A stretch of DNA of 64,000 nt from Halichondria panicea (taxonomy: Eukaryota; Porifera; Demospongiae; Suberitida; Halichondriidae), in assembly GCF_963675165.1 (NCBI RefSeq), contig NC_087377.1, forward strand, positions 1,203,501 through 1,267,500. Reading direction: 5' to 3'. Both the position numbers and the translations under genes were made by a program. Positions 46,275 to 57,990 of the stretch are shown one piece after another; the stretch's first letter is position 1, and each line of letters starts with the position of its first letter. The notes below the pieces were generated by a model. The model made no database searches and was not told the DNA's origin. It saw only the letters and a program-made list of their open reading frames with translations.

Positions 46275-46690
46275 CATATATCCTGAACATAAAGACGATC
46301 ATTTCTTTAAATTACTCTTGAGTGATGAAAGATATAAACATAAACTTTTACGTGTAGCGCTTTATTTGTTACATTAGCCCGATAAAAATCCAAATCAATT
46401 GAATTTTTAACAAAAGCAGTGCAACACACTGCACTTTACTAGCCATACATAATTAAGATGCATGTCTGAATCAAATAATAAGATTAGTCTCACAACGTTC
46501 TTGCTGTAATTATTATTTCTCTATGATTACAATCCTCCCCATCAACAAATTCTTTTTCGTGGCCTTATGGCTTCCAGGTATTTCATAAAGACAAAGAAGG
46601 TACACACGGTTGAGAACGTATTTAGCACACACACCGGAGAGGTTGTGAAAGAATAGCAAGAATCAAAATGTGCACGGTCCGATAATCTGC
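46275..46690. repeat. Segmental duplicate of 43681-44040
   Basis: ATATCCTGAACATAAAGACG, CTCTTGAGTGATG.AAGATAT, CACGTGTAGCGC/TACGTGTAGCGC and CCCATCAACAAA occur in the same order in both places, with substitutions and a few indels. The copy at 46.3 kb carries extra bases near 46520-46540. Confidence 0.75.
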
Positions 46691-46699
46691 ATTGAATAC

Positions 46700-46765
46700 A
46701 ATAGGTACGGCGGGGACTGCAAATACGGCTCCAAATGCAGGTTCAGCCATGTGTGCAGTAAGTGT
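46700..46765 (+). pseudogene. CCCH-type knuckle fragment
   Basis: The frame reads RYGGDCKYGSKCRFSHVC followed by SKC. The C-x5-C-x3-H-x-C pattern resembles the zinc knuckle at the C-terminus of some invertebrate transposon proteins. Only about 20 residues are present. Confidence 0.35.
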
Positions 46766-47404
46766 CGGGAGCTCACCTAGTAACAACATGTGTAACTAAT
46801 TAAGTATATTTCACAGTCTACAGATGTTGGCATGCATTGTTTACAAATCCACCAAGGAAGGGGTTCATCCGATGGCATGTGGGGCGGAATATTGTGCCAT
46901 CGTGGTTTCTATGGTGAGCTACACATGAGGTCTAGCTTTTCAAAAAAATATAATTAATACTAAATTTGAAGTTTAAATAGACAAGGGAGTTCTACTAACA
47001 ATCAATGTCAACGGCTACAATTGGATAATAAATTAATTGACACACATACAATTATAGAGATTATCTCACACAAATACTACACATGCAGACTCACAAAGTG
47101 ATGCGTATGTGCCAAAATGGGTGAAGGAAGATCTCATAATTATTACTTTGTGAGTTACTTCTATATATTATAGTTCTGTGGGGTCATGCAAAGACTTTGC
47201 ACAAAAAAGATTTGTAAATGCCCCCTGACAACTCATGGACTTGAAAAGGACCAGCTAGAAGCAAGCATAAAACCTATACTAGGACGTCTTGGATGACATC
47301 TCAAAATTAACCTTTGAAGTTTTTGTATGGGAAAATTTATGAGCACTATATAAAGCAATTCCCAAATTTAATGTTGCAAACGACAGTAAAAGTTACGTGA
47401 CTTT

Positions 47405-47530
47405 TTTGTTTAGTTGTTTGAACAACTGTGACAGAATGGCAACTCCTACAACCAGTGCATCATACTATATACCCTCTCCTCAGGCGGCCGTAACTCGTGC
47501 TCTTCCTCCTTTCGTTTGATTGTATGACTT
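47405..47530 (+). repeat. Duplicated segment (second copy at 49805-49920)
   Basis: GTTTGAACAACTGTGACAGA, ATGGCAACTCCTACAACC and GGCGGCCGTAACTCGTGCTC occur in both. The ATG opens a short peptide (MATPTTPSVPPLLWRP in the 49.8-kb copy). Each copy precedes an exon-like fragment: kinesin here, RRM at 49.99 kb. Confidence 0.65.
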
Positions 47531-47939
47531 CTGCCAGTACATAATTATCGTGAGCAGACACCAGAAAGAACTTCAATTCAAGCGGTATATTTCCTTGTGT
47601 AGCGTGTATATTTCGAGGGTGTATGAAGATCAAGAGTAATGCATGCATCCCCTGCAGGGCCGGGCACACTCTATAATATTTGATACAGTGTGCTGAGGAG
47701 ACAGCTCAAGCATAAATTATCCCATTAATTAAGATTAGTTGATTAAGGTAAGGGCAAGTGAAAGCTATCTAATTCAATCCGTGTATACGCATTCAGCTGT
47801 TGTGCCAAGAGTAAGGGGGTGGTCTATAGAGTTCATGAACTCTGACACAGGTTTTTACCTAAATTATTCTGTTGAAAGAAAATTGTTTTGGCATGTAATA
47901 CTGTGCTGTGCTTTACCTCTCTTGTAGAATCTAATTTAG

Positions 47940-48072
47940 TCGGTGGTGGAAGGGTACAACGTGTGCTTGTTTGCCTATGAGCAGAGTGGGAGTGGCAAGA
48001 CATACCATGATCGGGGCAAAGACTCCAAGGGAGTGATCCAGAGAGTACTGTTGAAGTGTGGACTGTATGTTA
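47940..48072 (+). pseudogene. Kinesin motor-domain exon fragment
   Basis: After the acceptor CTAATTTAG the frame reads SVVEGYNVCLFAYEQSGSGK, then TYHDRGKDSKGVIQRVL. This is the P-loop exon of a kinesin, closest in my recollection to the C-terminal-motor (kinesin-14) type with EGYNVC. The usual Gly-Gln-Thr of the P-loop is Glu-Gln-Ser here, and TYTM has become TYHD. Only one exon is seen; the following 48115-48350 has several stops. Probably a pseudogene. Confidence 0.65.
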
Positions 48073-49149
48073 AGCATCTTATAAAGATCTAGTTATTAAT
48101 TTTAAAGTTGCTCTCATGCAATGGCTATTATTTGAAGGACTGGAAGAACAAGCCGTACTATAGAGCCAGCTGAGGAAAGGAGATCAATTATTATCTCAGC
48201 TAAAAGCAAGAAAATACGAATTGTCCACTGTATAAGGTTTCTAAAAGAGCTAAAAGAGAAATACCTCAAGGACAATGTCCACACAAACAAACTACCAAAC
48301 TCGCATATAGATTTGTTTCTCAGCCAGAGCGAATAGACCTTGGAACCCTGCAGATGTAACATTAATTAATTTTTATGTACTGGTGTTTTTTCAACTTGTG
48401 CTGTGCATTCTGATTGCATGGTATAAAGGACACGCACATTACCATTCTTTTAGTTCAAGATATTCTCATGATAATCTGGTTTCAATTGATTCGTTCTTAC
48501 CGCAAGGTTTCAACTCATCGCAAGTTATTTATCAGAGCCAGAGTGAACAGAAGAATGAATGGATGATGGAGTGCGTGTATAAGTTAGTGACAGTACAAAT
48601 CGTCACTGACATTCCTTTTTTTTTTTACCGTTCATCATAATTATTCTGTGATCCAAGTTTGGATTTAAGGCCATAGCAGAAACACATAGTGGAGGTTTGA
48701 AGTCAGTAAAGATAATAATTTCCTTGCAGATCTTTGCCTAAAAAAGGTTTATATAAATAAAGGATCGCCTTTGTCCCGTTTGACAATCAAGTATCGACAA
48801 TAAAAAAAATTAACGTTTTAATTAATGTGGACAAAAATTAATGGTCAAAATCAATAAAGTAGCTATTTGTATTGAACGTAGGTCTTAATTAACTCGAGGC
48901 AGTGCTATTATTAATAGTTCGTGTATATGAATATTCTGTATGAATGGATTTGCCAACTACACATTGACTGAAAGTAACGTGACTTCGAGGCAAGTGGCGG
49001 CTCCATCCAGGCGCTCTGATTGGACGCAGCTGATCATGAGACGCCATTCTAGTCTCTAATTCACAGAAATAGCAAAACATGCGAAAATAAGATTTCACAG
49101 TTTATCTTCCTAAAGGTTGTGAGCTAAAGATTAACTATTGGTTCAATAG

Positions 49150-49665
49150 TTGTATGTTGACAATTATTGTTGATTTTTTTTATTGTACAGACATACGACC
49201 ACCACCGGCACCACAGCAAGATTGAACATTGATTGATTAAAGGACCGACCACTTGAGTATTGAACTAAATCACTTGCATGTACATACATTGTTTTTAATT
49301 TGTCAAATTGCAAATTATTATGCTCAAAAGCAGTACCTTATGCTAACCCTAAAAAGTAGTACCTTCAGGACTTACCCCCTAGCTAGGCGGTACTGGCCAG
49401 ACTGCTCTTTTTTTACATGTGTTGTTAGATACGGCGGTGTCGGAGGGGAGGGTGAAGCAGGCCCTTGTACAGGATCTAGTGTGACAGTCAAAACTGACAC
49501 CATAATTACAATTACAGTGAAAAACAGTTCACAAAAAAATAATCATTTCAATAGTTGTATGCTGACAATTATCGTTGATTTTTTTATTGTACAGACATAC
49601 GACCACCACCACAGCAACCCAACGACAACGATCAGCAACACAGAGAAGAACATTAATTAATTAAA
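49150..49665. repeat. Tandem duplication of about 400 bases
   Basis: AATAGTTGTATG.TGACAATTA, TTGATTTTTTTTATTGTACAG and ACATACGACCACCACC are found at 49145-49210 and again at 49550-49610. Each ends in an acceptor-like TTGTACAG and a short Gln/Pro-rich frame. Between them a frame reads RYGGVGGEGEAGPC, weakly collagen-like. Confidence 0.6.
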
Positions 49666-49989
49666 CCTGGACCCAACACTCCAAATCACTTGTATACATT
49701 GTATTCTTGACAGTTATTTTATATGCCTCGATGCGCATGTGCAAGACCATGTATTTTACATTTTACAGTAAAATTAGGTGACTTGACTTGTTTGTGTGGT
49801 TGGTTGCCAGTTTGAACAACAGTGATAGAATGGCAACTCCTACAACCCCCAGTGTGCCCCCTCTTCTCTGGCGGCCGTAACTCGTGCTCTTCCTCCTTTT
49901 AATTGTTTGATTGTAGAGATACAATGTACCTTCTATTAAACTTAGCTAGCTTGCATGCAAATGTTTCAGGTCATTTAATTCCCTCACAG

Positions 49990-50105
49990 ACAGAGTCAAA
50001 CAAATGGTGTCAAGTCTATTTAGGAAGCCTCTCTGCTGATGTGAGCAAAGGAGACATCAGGGAGGCCCTCCATTGTTTTGGAGCAACTAGCGTGAATTAT
50101 TATTA
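49990..50105 (+). pseudogene. RRM-like exon fragment
   Basis: After the acceptor CCCTCACAG the frame reads TESNKWCQVYLGSLSADVSK and GDIREALHCFGATSV, then stops. This matches beta1-alpha1 of an RNA-recognition motif (the RNP2-like VYLGSL followed by the first helix), as in SR-type splicing factors. RNP1 and the rest of the domain are not found downstream, where a piggyBac-like element starts at 50444. Confidence 0.5.
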
Positions 50106-50443
50106 AGGATGGTGCATGGTTCGACCAATTAACTTGACAATGTGCTATACTTCTCTGTTGTACAGTGTGTGGAAATACCAGGACAGAGAGTGACGAGGGC
50201 TTAGTACCATCCCGCATGATCTCTCAGACTCACTCAAAATAATACATGCAAAGAGGCTCATCAACAATAACATGTCCCTGAAGTAACTTCCTTGAAATTG
50301 TCAACTTGGGAGCATTCAATAGTTAAGATACAATAATTATATCAATAGATACATTTATTGCAGTCTTCAGGATACACCTCACATTCGAAAATCAAGTTTC
50401 GGCCGAAAGGGCAAAAAATTGTAATTAATGGACAAAACGTAAG

Positions 50444-51200
50444 TTAACCGATTATACGCCGCAGACGCATTATGCGTCATGTCGGTATGACGCCATAGAC
50501 GCATTTTTGCGTCAACCGCAGTAATCCGGCTTCTCTCTGCTCTAAAGAAACCAGGGAGCGGCTGCTGCTATTTTAACGCTACTACTACGTCCAGTTACTG
50601 TTCAGGTAAGTATATATGCAGTCAAAACTTCCTACTGTGCAGAAAATATTTTGGCAATACACGCTTGAATATGTAGCTAGTTTACAAATTAAATATTAAT
50701 TATTGGCATGAACAAACACTATCAAAATATTATATAGAGCTACTAGCATGGCTAAGAGGCCACACTAGATCAGTGAGGAGGTGCTGCATGAAATTGTAGG
50801 CTACCCACTAGCTCTGGGACCTGCACAGATTGACATAGAAGACCCAGTAGCCAGAGTACAGCAAGGTAACAGAGATGTGCCAGTCATGGAGGGCAGTGAT
50901 GATGAGTTTTCTGATTGAGAACAGTTTGGAGAGGAGCTTGAAGGTAAATGCAACAAATAAAATGGCTTCACTCAATGTATAGAATAAAAACAAGATTATC
51001 AAATACCCGGTACAGTACAACAATAATTACAACAATAAATTATCAAAAATGTAGATCTGGATAGGACATTGACACTGCATGAGCTGAGCACTGTTGTGAA
51101 GGTCCTACCACCAACGTCAACCTTCCTGTACATGGCATTGTCTGTGCGCGTGTATGTGTGTAAGTGGATTTGTGTGTGTGTGTATGTGTGTAAGTGGATT

Positions 51201-51236
<36 letters not shown>

Positions 51237-51368
51237 TATGTGTGTGTGTGTGTGTTTGCGTACGTATGTGTGTGTGTGTGTTTGCGTACGTATGTGTGTG
51301 TGTTTGCGTGCGTGCGTATGTGTGTGTGTTTGCGTGCATGCGTGTGTGTGTTTGCGTGTGTGTGTGTT

Positions 51369-51409
<41 letters not shown>

Positions 51410-52570
51410 GTCTAACCGTGTATTCTACTCTTGACAGAGGCGACTCCAAGGTACTCCAAAAGGGACCCAGTGGCAGTGCATAGTGTGACAGCAAAGTATC
51501 AGCAGTAGCCACAGACATCAGACACTTTTTTATATCTATTGTTAGTTACGCAAAGAATTATAATCGTTACTGATGGTAAAAAAAATGTTTTTCAAGGTTC
51601 GAAGAACAAAAGGCGAGGCTATTATTTTACTATTCAAGGGCTATATAATTATAATTACATAATAGGTTATACACACGAGTTCTAAACATAATGTTGGTGT
51701 AGTCAACAAACGTAATACGTATCCTGGCTCACCTCGCTGCTACTGCCACTGTTCCTCTGTTCACTGTACATACGTGGCCCCACCTCTGATTATTGGATCC
51801 AGTCACACCTACATGTAGTGTACGTACGTACACAAAGAAGGCTAATCAATGCTGCTTAGCACTACCAATTCTAGATACAACTACTATCTACCATGTACAG
51901 TCAGTACCAGACCATAGAGCTTCTAGCAATTCTACAAACGCATGCAACAAGTACGAACAAGTACTGTAGCAACTACAACCGGTTGTATTTTTAATATTAA
52001 TTTTATGGGCATGATTTTAAATAAATTGAAGTCTATAATAGGTGATGCAGGCCCTAAAGTAGACTCTAAACATTCAGTAGTCAACATACAGCTTAGGAAG
52101 CTTGTACTCACCTTTTTACCACTGTCACTGTTTCTCTTTACACATAGCTGCCTCAGGTTATAAGCCACACCCAGTACCTTGTGCTGCACAGAAAAAGGCT
52201 AAGCAACGCTTCTCAGCACTACAAACTCTACAGCTACGTCCTATATACTTACTACAATAAGTATTAGGCTGTATGAAGCTTCTAGCGAATCTAAAAAGCC
52301 ATGTAACAAAGCAGTATTATACGTAACTACTACTTACCGCTTGACAGAAGCAGATCACAGCCAATCCTTCGAGATAGTAAGCGATTCGGGCATCATCTTG
52401 TAGATCTTTGACTGGTCTTTCTTCCTAGTCTAACTTGCACAATCAAAAGTCGAAGCGCTTTCAAGTTACGAACAGTTTTCTAAGAACTGATTAATTTGTG
52501 CATTTTTTAAAAATCAATATGGCTGCGGGGGTGTTTCCGCAACATGACGTCATGGCGTATAATCGGTTAA
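50444..52570. mobile_element. Decayed piggyBac-like element with TTAA ends
   Basis: TTAACCGATTATACGCC at 50444 and its inverse GGCGTATAATCGGTTAA ending at 52570 give 13-base TIRs flanked by TTAA on both sides, the signature of piggyBac insertion. Subterminal ATGACGCATAATGCGTC-like palindromes lie next to the left end. Near 50748 the frame reads MAKRPH-stop-ISEEVLHEIV and later VMEGSDDEFSD-stop-EQFGEELEG, an acidic N-terminal start like that of piggyBac-type transposase genes. It is broken by stops, and no DDD catalytic core is present. The 3' third contains an internal duplication of about 355 bases (51740-51975 and 52105-52340). A long TG microsatellite lies at 51133-51414. Confidence 0.8.
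51133..51414. repeat. (TG)n microsatellite with TACGTATG/TGCGTG variants
   Basis: About 280 bases of TG repeats with periodic TTTGCGTACGTATG interruptions, giving a higher-order pattern of about 30 bases. The frames on both strands are low complexity only. Confidence 0.9.
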
Positions 52571-52779
52571 GACTAGAGTGTGTGTCACGGCATGACCACA
52601 TTGACTTGGACAGAATACACTGAAAGATTATTATGGTTTGTATGGCGCTATATATACATCAGAGGTTCTTTGATAATTATATTCGCAACTATAGCAACAC
52701 TAAAATAAACACTGCGCATGCCTGCCTACACGTGCAAATACAGCTGCTTACAAAACTGCCTCATGAGGATCTACTGACT

Positions 52780-53135
52780 GCTGCTTAATTTTCGAGCCTC
52801 CCACCCCCCGAGTCTGTTACCACCATCACCTATACAACAAATTTATAGCCTCCCTCATTATAAAAGGGAGGTACGATCCATCTCTTCTAAATGCGTTACC
52901 ACCAGACACAAAAACAATACTATTTCCATCTGACAATGTGATTACCGGGAGGGGACTGAATGCATGAGGGCCTCCCAAACACTTACGTGCCTATCGTTAA
53001 CCGCGGGGGCCCCTCTCTCAGGACTCCCCCAAAACATAACCACAGTCACGGCCTCTACGGCGACAGAGTCCATGGGACACCAGCTTAGACCCGGTATATA
53101 TACCGCCAAAATGTTAATAATATCTGCTGCTTAAG
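52780..53135. repeat. GC-richer block flanked by CTGCTGCTTAA
   Basis: CTGCTGCTTAA occurs at 52782 and again near 53123 and brackets a block distinctly richer in G+C than its surroundings (for example GGGAGGGGACTGAATGCATG, CCGCGGGGGCCCC). This looks like an insertion with an 11-base direct repeat, for example a solo LTR or SINE, but I cannot classify it. Confidence 0.4.
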
Positions 53136-53437
53136 TATTGCAACACTCTTGCGACCGTATAGTTAATGGACAAAATGTAAGCTTTAAAGCACCAGAAAAC
53201 ACATGGATAGGAGAATATAAAACCAGTTATGGTAGGTAGGATTTGAAGGATACCCTTGCTGGCATACATAGAAGGGATAATGATGAGACAACAGGCAGGC
53301 TTTAAATCAACCTCAGTAGATAGCAAACACATTAAAATCGAGACAGCAATCAAAATCCATGGCGTATGCAATTACCGCGCCAATTTTTGTAACTTATTTA
53401 TCAATTGAAAACAACGTTGTCATGTATACTATGCATA

Positions 53438-53632
53438 TCGTATAGCGGGTAATGTGGGGTAAAATATTCGTTATTTCGTGGGGAAGTTGGCCTACACAAA
53501 AATTTCCCCAACGAAAACGTACGTGTGCTCACCGTAACGCATACTAACGAAATTTATACTCGCAAAAATCACAATTTCCCATTCAGTTAAAACGAATCCC
53601 ATGAAAATGTACCCACTATAATTATACGGTAG
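53438..53632. repeat. Family A repeat
   Basis: CGTATAGCGGGTAATGTGGG at the left and ATGTACCCACTATAATTATACGGTA at the right are the family A termini in inverted orientation. Confidence 0.7.
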
Positions 53633-53639
53633 TAAGACT

Positions 53640-54900
53640 TTTGCTCAGAAGCAGAGATACACACACCTGTTCACATTACTTAGCTCAGATGGCACCAATG
53701 CAAAACTGTGAAAACACTCTCAATGTAAGTACAACCAGAAGTCTCGAGGTGAGCTGCGCGTTTACCTCCTCGAGAGAAGGCCACACACTAGTACAAGAGC
53801 ACTTGTACCTCTGCTTCAGAGCAAATGAGCAAAATTAAAATTGCTTCTCTTCCAAACACTTCAAGCTTTTTAAACTAGTCCGCCAATTCTTAATTTCATA
53901 AGCTAAATGAAAACATTCTCCCTTAGGTATTACAATAGAGATATAATAATACAGTCCTACACTTTGCCCACTTTATGTGTTACCTCATTGAAATCAATTT
54001 AGCATATTTATAAATTAGGTATGGGCAAAGTGTAGTATCTGTTTTAATTTGTTTCACCTTATAATATCACAGAGCTCAGACAATGGAAGATACCAGACTT
54101 GAGTTTCATTCTGATTTCTGTCACAGATCTTGATCCTTTGATATCGTAGAAACGGGACTTACACGCATGCAGCAGTAATTCAGTCTGCAGGTGTGATGCA
54201 TGTGTAGTCAGTGGGAATCAAAGTGATAAGAACACATGCATGTTCAATGCTGTTAACAAGGCCATTGTGCAACAGAGAATTTCCTAACAGCAAAACCACA
54301 ATAGATAATGATTTCTTAAGCCTAAACTTGCACCAAGCAAGAGTACTCTTGTGTATAAATAAAACAGCCCCTTCACGCCACCTCTGTATAATGGCCAAAA
54401 CATGTATACATTTCCCACTGTGCACAAAACCCACAAGTGTGTGACTGAGGCAAAACAGTTGGTAAACCACAGACATAAGACACTACCTACTTCTCACAAC
54501 TCCAAGGCATGGGGTCAGCTTACTCAGATAACAAGATTGAATTGCAAGCCTCTGTACCAGCTATCCTTGAGATTGTAAGCAATTCCTATACTAGGTTTGT
54601 GAGGTACTACTAGTCACACAGACTGAATGTCTGGAGCTATAAGAGAGAAACTGTCTCCTCAGCGTCAGGGCAAAGTACTTAGATAGTTCTATATAGTTTT
54701 TTACATGTACTGGAAGATACACTCCAGACCTACTTTGAGTGTAACCAGTAATATATTCCCCATCCATGCACTCAGCAATACTATGCTCACCTGATGGGAT
54801 GTTGTGGGGGGGGGGCTGCATGGGGTAACTGGATTAGGACTCTCATGCAGGGGGGGGTCTTGTACACCCTTGCAGCTGGAAGGCCTGAGAGAAAAAAGGA
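53640..54900. other. No gene supported
   Basis: Overlapping frames on both strands at 54180-54476 and 54591-54907 have no recognisable features. Two poly(G) runs occur at 54804 and 54849. Confidence 0.45.
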
Positions 54901-54944
54901 TAGTCACTTATACTCAATAATTATTATAATTATTATGTTCCTCA

Positions 54945-55640
54945 CTTGTCTAATTGTGTGTTTGCTTCCAACATGCTGCACTGTTCAGTCCATCACCATA
55001 ATTATAGTGCTCGCATGCAAGCCTGCAGCAGTCAGTGACACTCTCGCTGCACGGTTCGTGTAGAGTTGAAAGATTGAAGACATCAGCTGCAAAACCACAA
55101 TAATTGTTAGCTAAATTATTGGCTATAATATTTTCCTTCACTTGTCTATTTGAGAGCTTGCTTCCAACATAATTCATGCTGCACTGTTCAGCCCATCACT
55201 CGATCACTTAGCCTCGATTCTAGGCCGCCTTGTTGAGGCCTTGAAGGAGGCTATCAATCACTGTGCTCGATCTCGCTGCATGGCATGTTCAGAAAACCAC
55301 TCTGAAAAGCACTCGACGTGTGCATGCTAGAAGGTCACAAAGGAAGTTTTAAAACCAAGTTGTCACTTAGAGTTGAAATGTGAAGACATCTGCAGAACAA
55401 CAATTAACGTTGTTAGCATGCATGGTTGCTGAATACTCTTAATTAATTATTATGCCGAATAAAAGTCCTCACTACGGTGCCTCCATGATTATGCAGAGCC
55501 AGTCAGTGACATCAATCTCGCTCGCTGGTTTGTGTTGTCACTAAGAGTTGAGACATCTGCAAACAGCAAAACAAGCAATAATTGTAATAGCTGGTTGCAG
55601 AATACAGACTGCAATGCACAGAATAATATTATTGTGACAA
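54945..55640. repeat. Degenerate tandem repeat, three units
   Basis: Units share CTTGTCTA..TG.G.G.TTGCTTCCAAC, CATGCTGCACTGTTCAG.CCATCAC, AGTCAGTGACA.T, CTCGCTGC/CTCGCTGG and AGAGTTGA.A....AGACATC.GC. Units start near 54945, 55138 and (partial) 55490. No coding pattern is seen. Confidence 0.6.
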
Positions 55641-56147
55641 TGACCTAACAGCAAAACTCATGCTTGCGCTTACTAGTTACATATACACAACTATAGGATT
55701 ATTATATTATACACAGCAATCCACTTACCAGTTGCTTGGGTGGTTGGAAAGACACCATTTTCCTCTGGTGAGTTTCTTCATCCCCACGAGGAGGTTGCGC
55801 AATCAGATCTACGCATGTGCAGAAATAGTGAGCCCCACCCCCTTCTTGTTTTTGCACACATGGACTGTTTCCCATTTTAATATAGCTTAGGCAGCTAGCT
55901 GTTGGCCTCTTCTGTACAAGCCAACTCCTGGGAGGAGTAGGTATAATGTTTGCATTCCCAAGTTGATTTTCAATAACATTGCTGCTGAATTATACAAGAG
56001 AGGGTGCATGTGATACACAACTGTTACTAGACTAATAGTTGATGGTTTCAAATGTTCAAGACTATAGACTTCAGAGAACTGATTTCTCGTTCCCTCGTGA
56101 CATTCCAGCAGCTGGCTATCTTGTTAACTGCGACTTCTCTTTAGTTC

Positions 56148-56150
<3 letters not shown>

Positions 56151-56228
<78 letters not shown>
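56151..56228. repeat. (GA)n microsatellite
   Basis: Uninterrupted GA run of 78 bases; a GA/TC tract of this length may form a triplex (H-DNA). It creates an Arg-Glu repeat frame that is not a gene. Confidence 0.95.
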
Positions 56229-56230
<2 letters not shown>

Positions 56231-56289
56231 TACCATGCAAACAATGTAGGAGGAGGGTGTAATGTGTATAGTCAATAAGTAAATTATCA

Positions 56290-57385
56290 ATTTTCAGTTA
56301 ATAAAGGTATTGACTAAATATTGACCAGGTGCATGTTTCCTTTACCATCGGGTATCCCAACTCTTTGAAATCGGATGTTCGTAGTACAACCCTAAATTTA
56401 GCTATAAAACTCTGAAAAGTACATGCACCCATTTATAATAATTATAATTATAGCTCACGCTATGGACAATTTGGGCCTGAAATAAATCACGGATCTAAAA
56501 ACACCATTTGGACGTTCCAATCACATTTATAAGGCAGACAAGAGCAATATAATATACTGTGTTTGGTCCTGCTAGCTTGGTCTAAATACAGTTACCATAA
56601 GACTTCAATTTAAAGTGACACTGTTAAATAATTAAGACCTCTGCCAGATAGGTTGCTTTTTATTTAATACAAGGCCTCATCTTCAGTGCGGCCTGGGATC
56701 GAGGCTAAAAGATCCCCTTCCTCCTTCGTTTTTGACTTGTTGCAGTTCACCCATGTAGCGTGGGTTATAAACCGGGGCTCCAGAGCTGTAGTGGGTGGCC
56801 GGGAAACTGGTCACCCACTTCCTATACTGTCTTTCATTTATGTCAGTCAGCAGCCCTGCATGGTACCTTTCATTAGGTGGCAGCCCTACTGTCTTTAATT
56901 TGAAAGTCAGCAGCCCTACTACAGTGGTAGTAGTTCCTTAGTTGCTACTGGCCAGTAGTTGTTTTTTTATAGTACTTGATTATAGTACTTCAAGTACTAT
57001 AATTATTAAAATCTCGTGCACTGTAGGTGGGTCCTACTTCTTACTGTCTTTCATTAGGCAGCAGTCCTACTTGTCTTTCATTAGTAAACAGTTTTTTTTT
57101 CAACAATTCATTGCTTTGCAATTGCTAATAACTTATAAGAGAAACAATCGTGCACATGTACGTATTGTGATTCTTGCTATTATAAACATTAGCTTAGGTA
57201 CAAGAGTCAACGTCACACAACATAAAAAATTGCGCAAGTACAAGTACATATGCCATCGCACAACAAGTCCATTCAAGGCCCATTCCATATAATCGTTCAT
57301 TGTTTGCCAACTGCACTGAAAAAGTGATATGCCTTGATTATAGAGACATGACTATTATTGGCCCACTCAAAAGGCGTCTATATAA
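56290..57385. other. No gene supported
   Basis: Contains short repeats of CAGCAGCCCTACTGTCTTTCATT between 56820 and 57090 (about five copies, degenerate). No gene is seen. Confidence 0.45.
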
Positions 57386-57390
57386 TAATA

Positions 57391-57525
57391 GTTAGAAACT
57401 GTTTAGGAGGTATCTATGGGAATTATAAGCCCAAAGGCCTGCTGTAGTATCCCGAGCGAAGCGAGGGTACTACAAGTGCCTGCGGGCTTATAATTCCCAT
57501 AGATACCGACTAAACAGTATCTAAC
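57391..57525. mobile_element. Fold-back hairpin element
   Basis: The left arm (57391-57432) and right arm (57484-57525) are 42 bases each and pair at 39 positions; both run from GTTAG at the outside to ATAAGCCC inside. The loop is itself largely palindromic (GTAGTATCC...GGTACTAC around CGAGCGAAGCGAG). The whole 135 bases could form a single cruciform or RNA hairpin. Confidence 0.85.
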
Positions 57526-57858
57526 CAGTTTAGTTGCTAGGTTTATTTCAAAAACTAACTGAAAGAATGGACGCGGACAAAGACCTAGGCCTTACACAAG
57601 CTCTTTTCTGAAGAAGTATACTGGAGCCCATAGACCCCGCCCTCTACGACATAAATGTGGAGGCGGAGCTGGCTACTAGAACAAAGAAAGGAGGAGGAGC
57701 TGGACGAGACAACAGAACAACCTGCACAATCTTTCAAAGCGAATGAAGCAAAGTGTCTGCAGGCCTCTTATCACGGCAGGTGCAGTGTACAGTTTGGATA
57801 GTGATATCTGCATAAGGTGAATAATTAGAATGGAAATCCCGGGATTGACCTGTTCAAG

Positions 57859-57990
57859 GATGCTTGTTTTGCTGACTTTCGAGTGTGCCTAGACTCCGAA
57901 ATGAAGCGCTTGCAGAGAGCTGGACTAGGGTCACAAAAGAAGGCTGAACCTCTAATACATACTCCGTGCAACTGCTGCTACTAGACAGCG
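57859..57990 (+). pseudogene. Crypton/DUF3504-like fragment
   Basis: The frame reads LFKDACFADFRVCLDSEMKR, then LQRAGLGSQKKAEPL, before HTPCNCCY-stop. The F-x(3)-R-x2-LD-EMK-L-GLG...KKAEP pattern is the start of the DUF3504/KIAA1958-type tyrosine-recombinase-derived domain, in my recollection. Only about 40 residues survive. Confidence 0.5.

Noticed and set aside
51043-51518. Frames of 73-133 aa on both strands
   Set aside because: Translations of the TG/CA microsatellite within the piggyBac-like element.
53165-53185. AATGGACAAAATGTAAGC resembling the left flank of the piggyBac-like element (50427-50443)
   Set aside because: Similarity is limited to about 18 bases and does not extend; could be chance.
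56039-56278. 79-aa frame with long Arg-Glu repeat
   Set aside because: Translation of a (GA)n tract.
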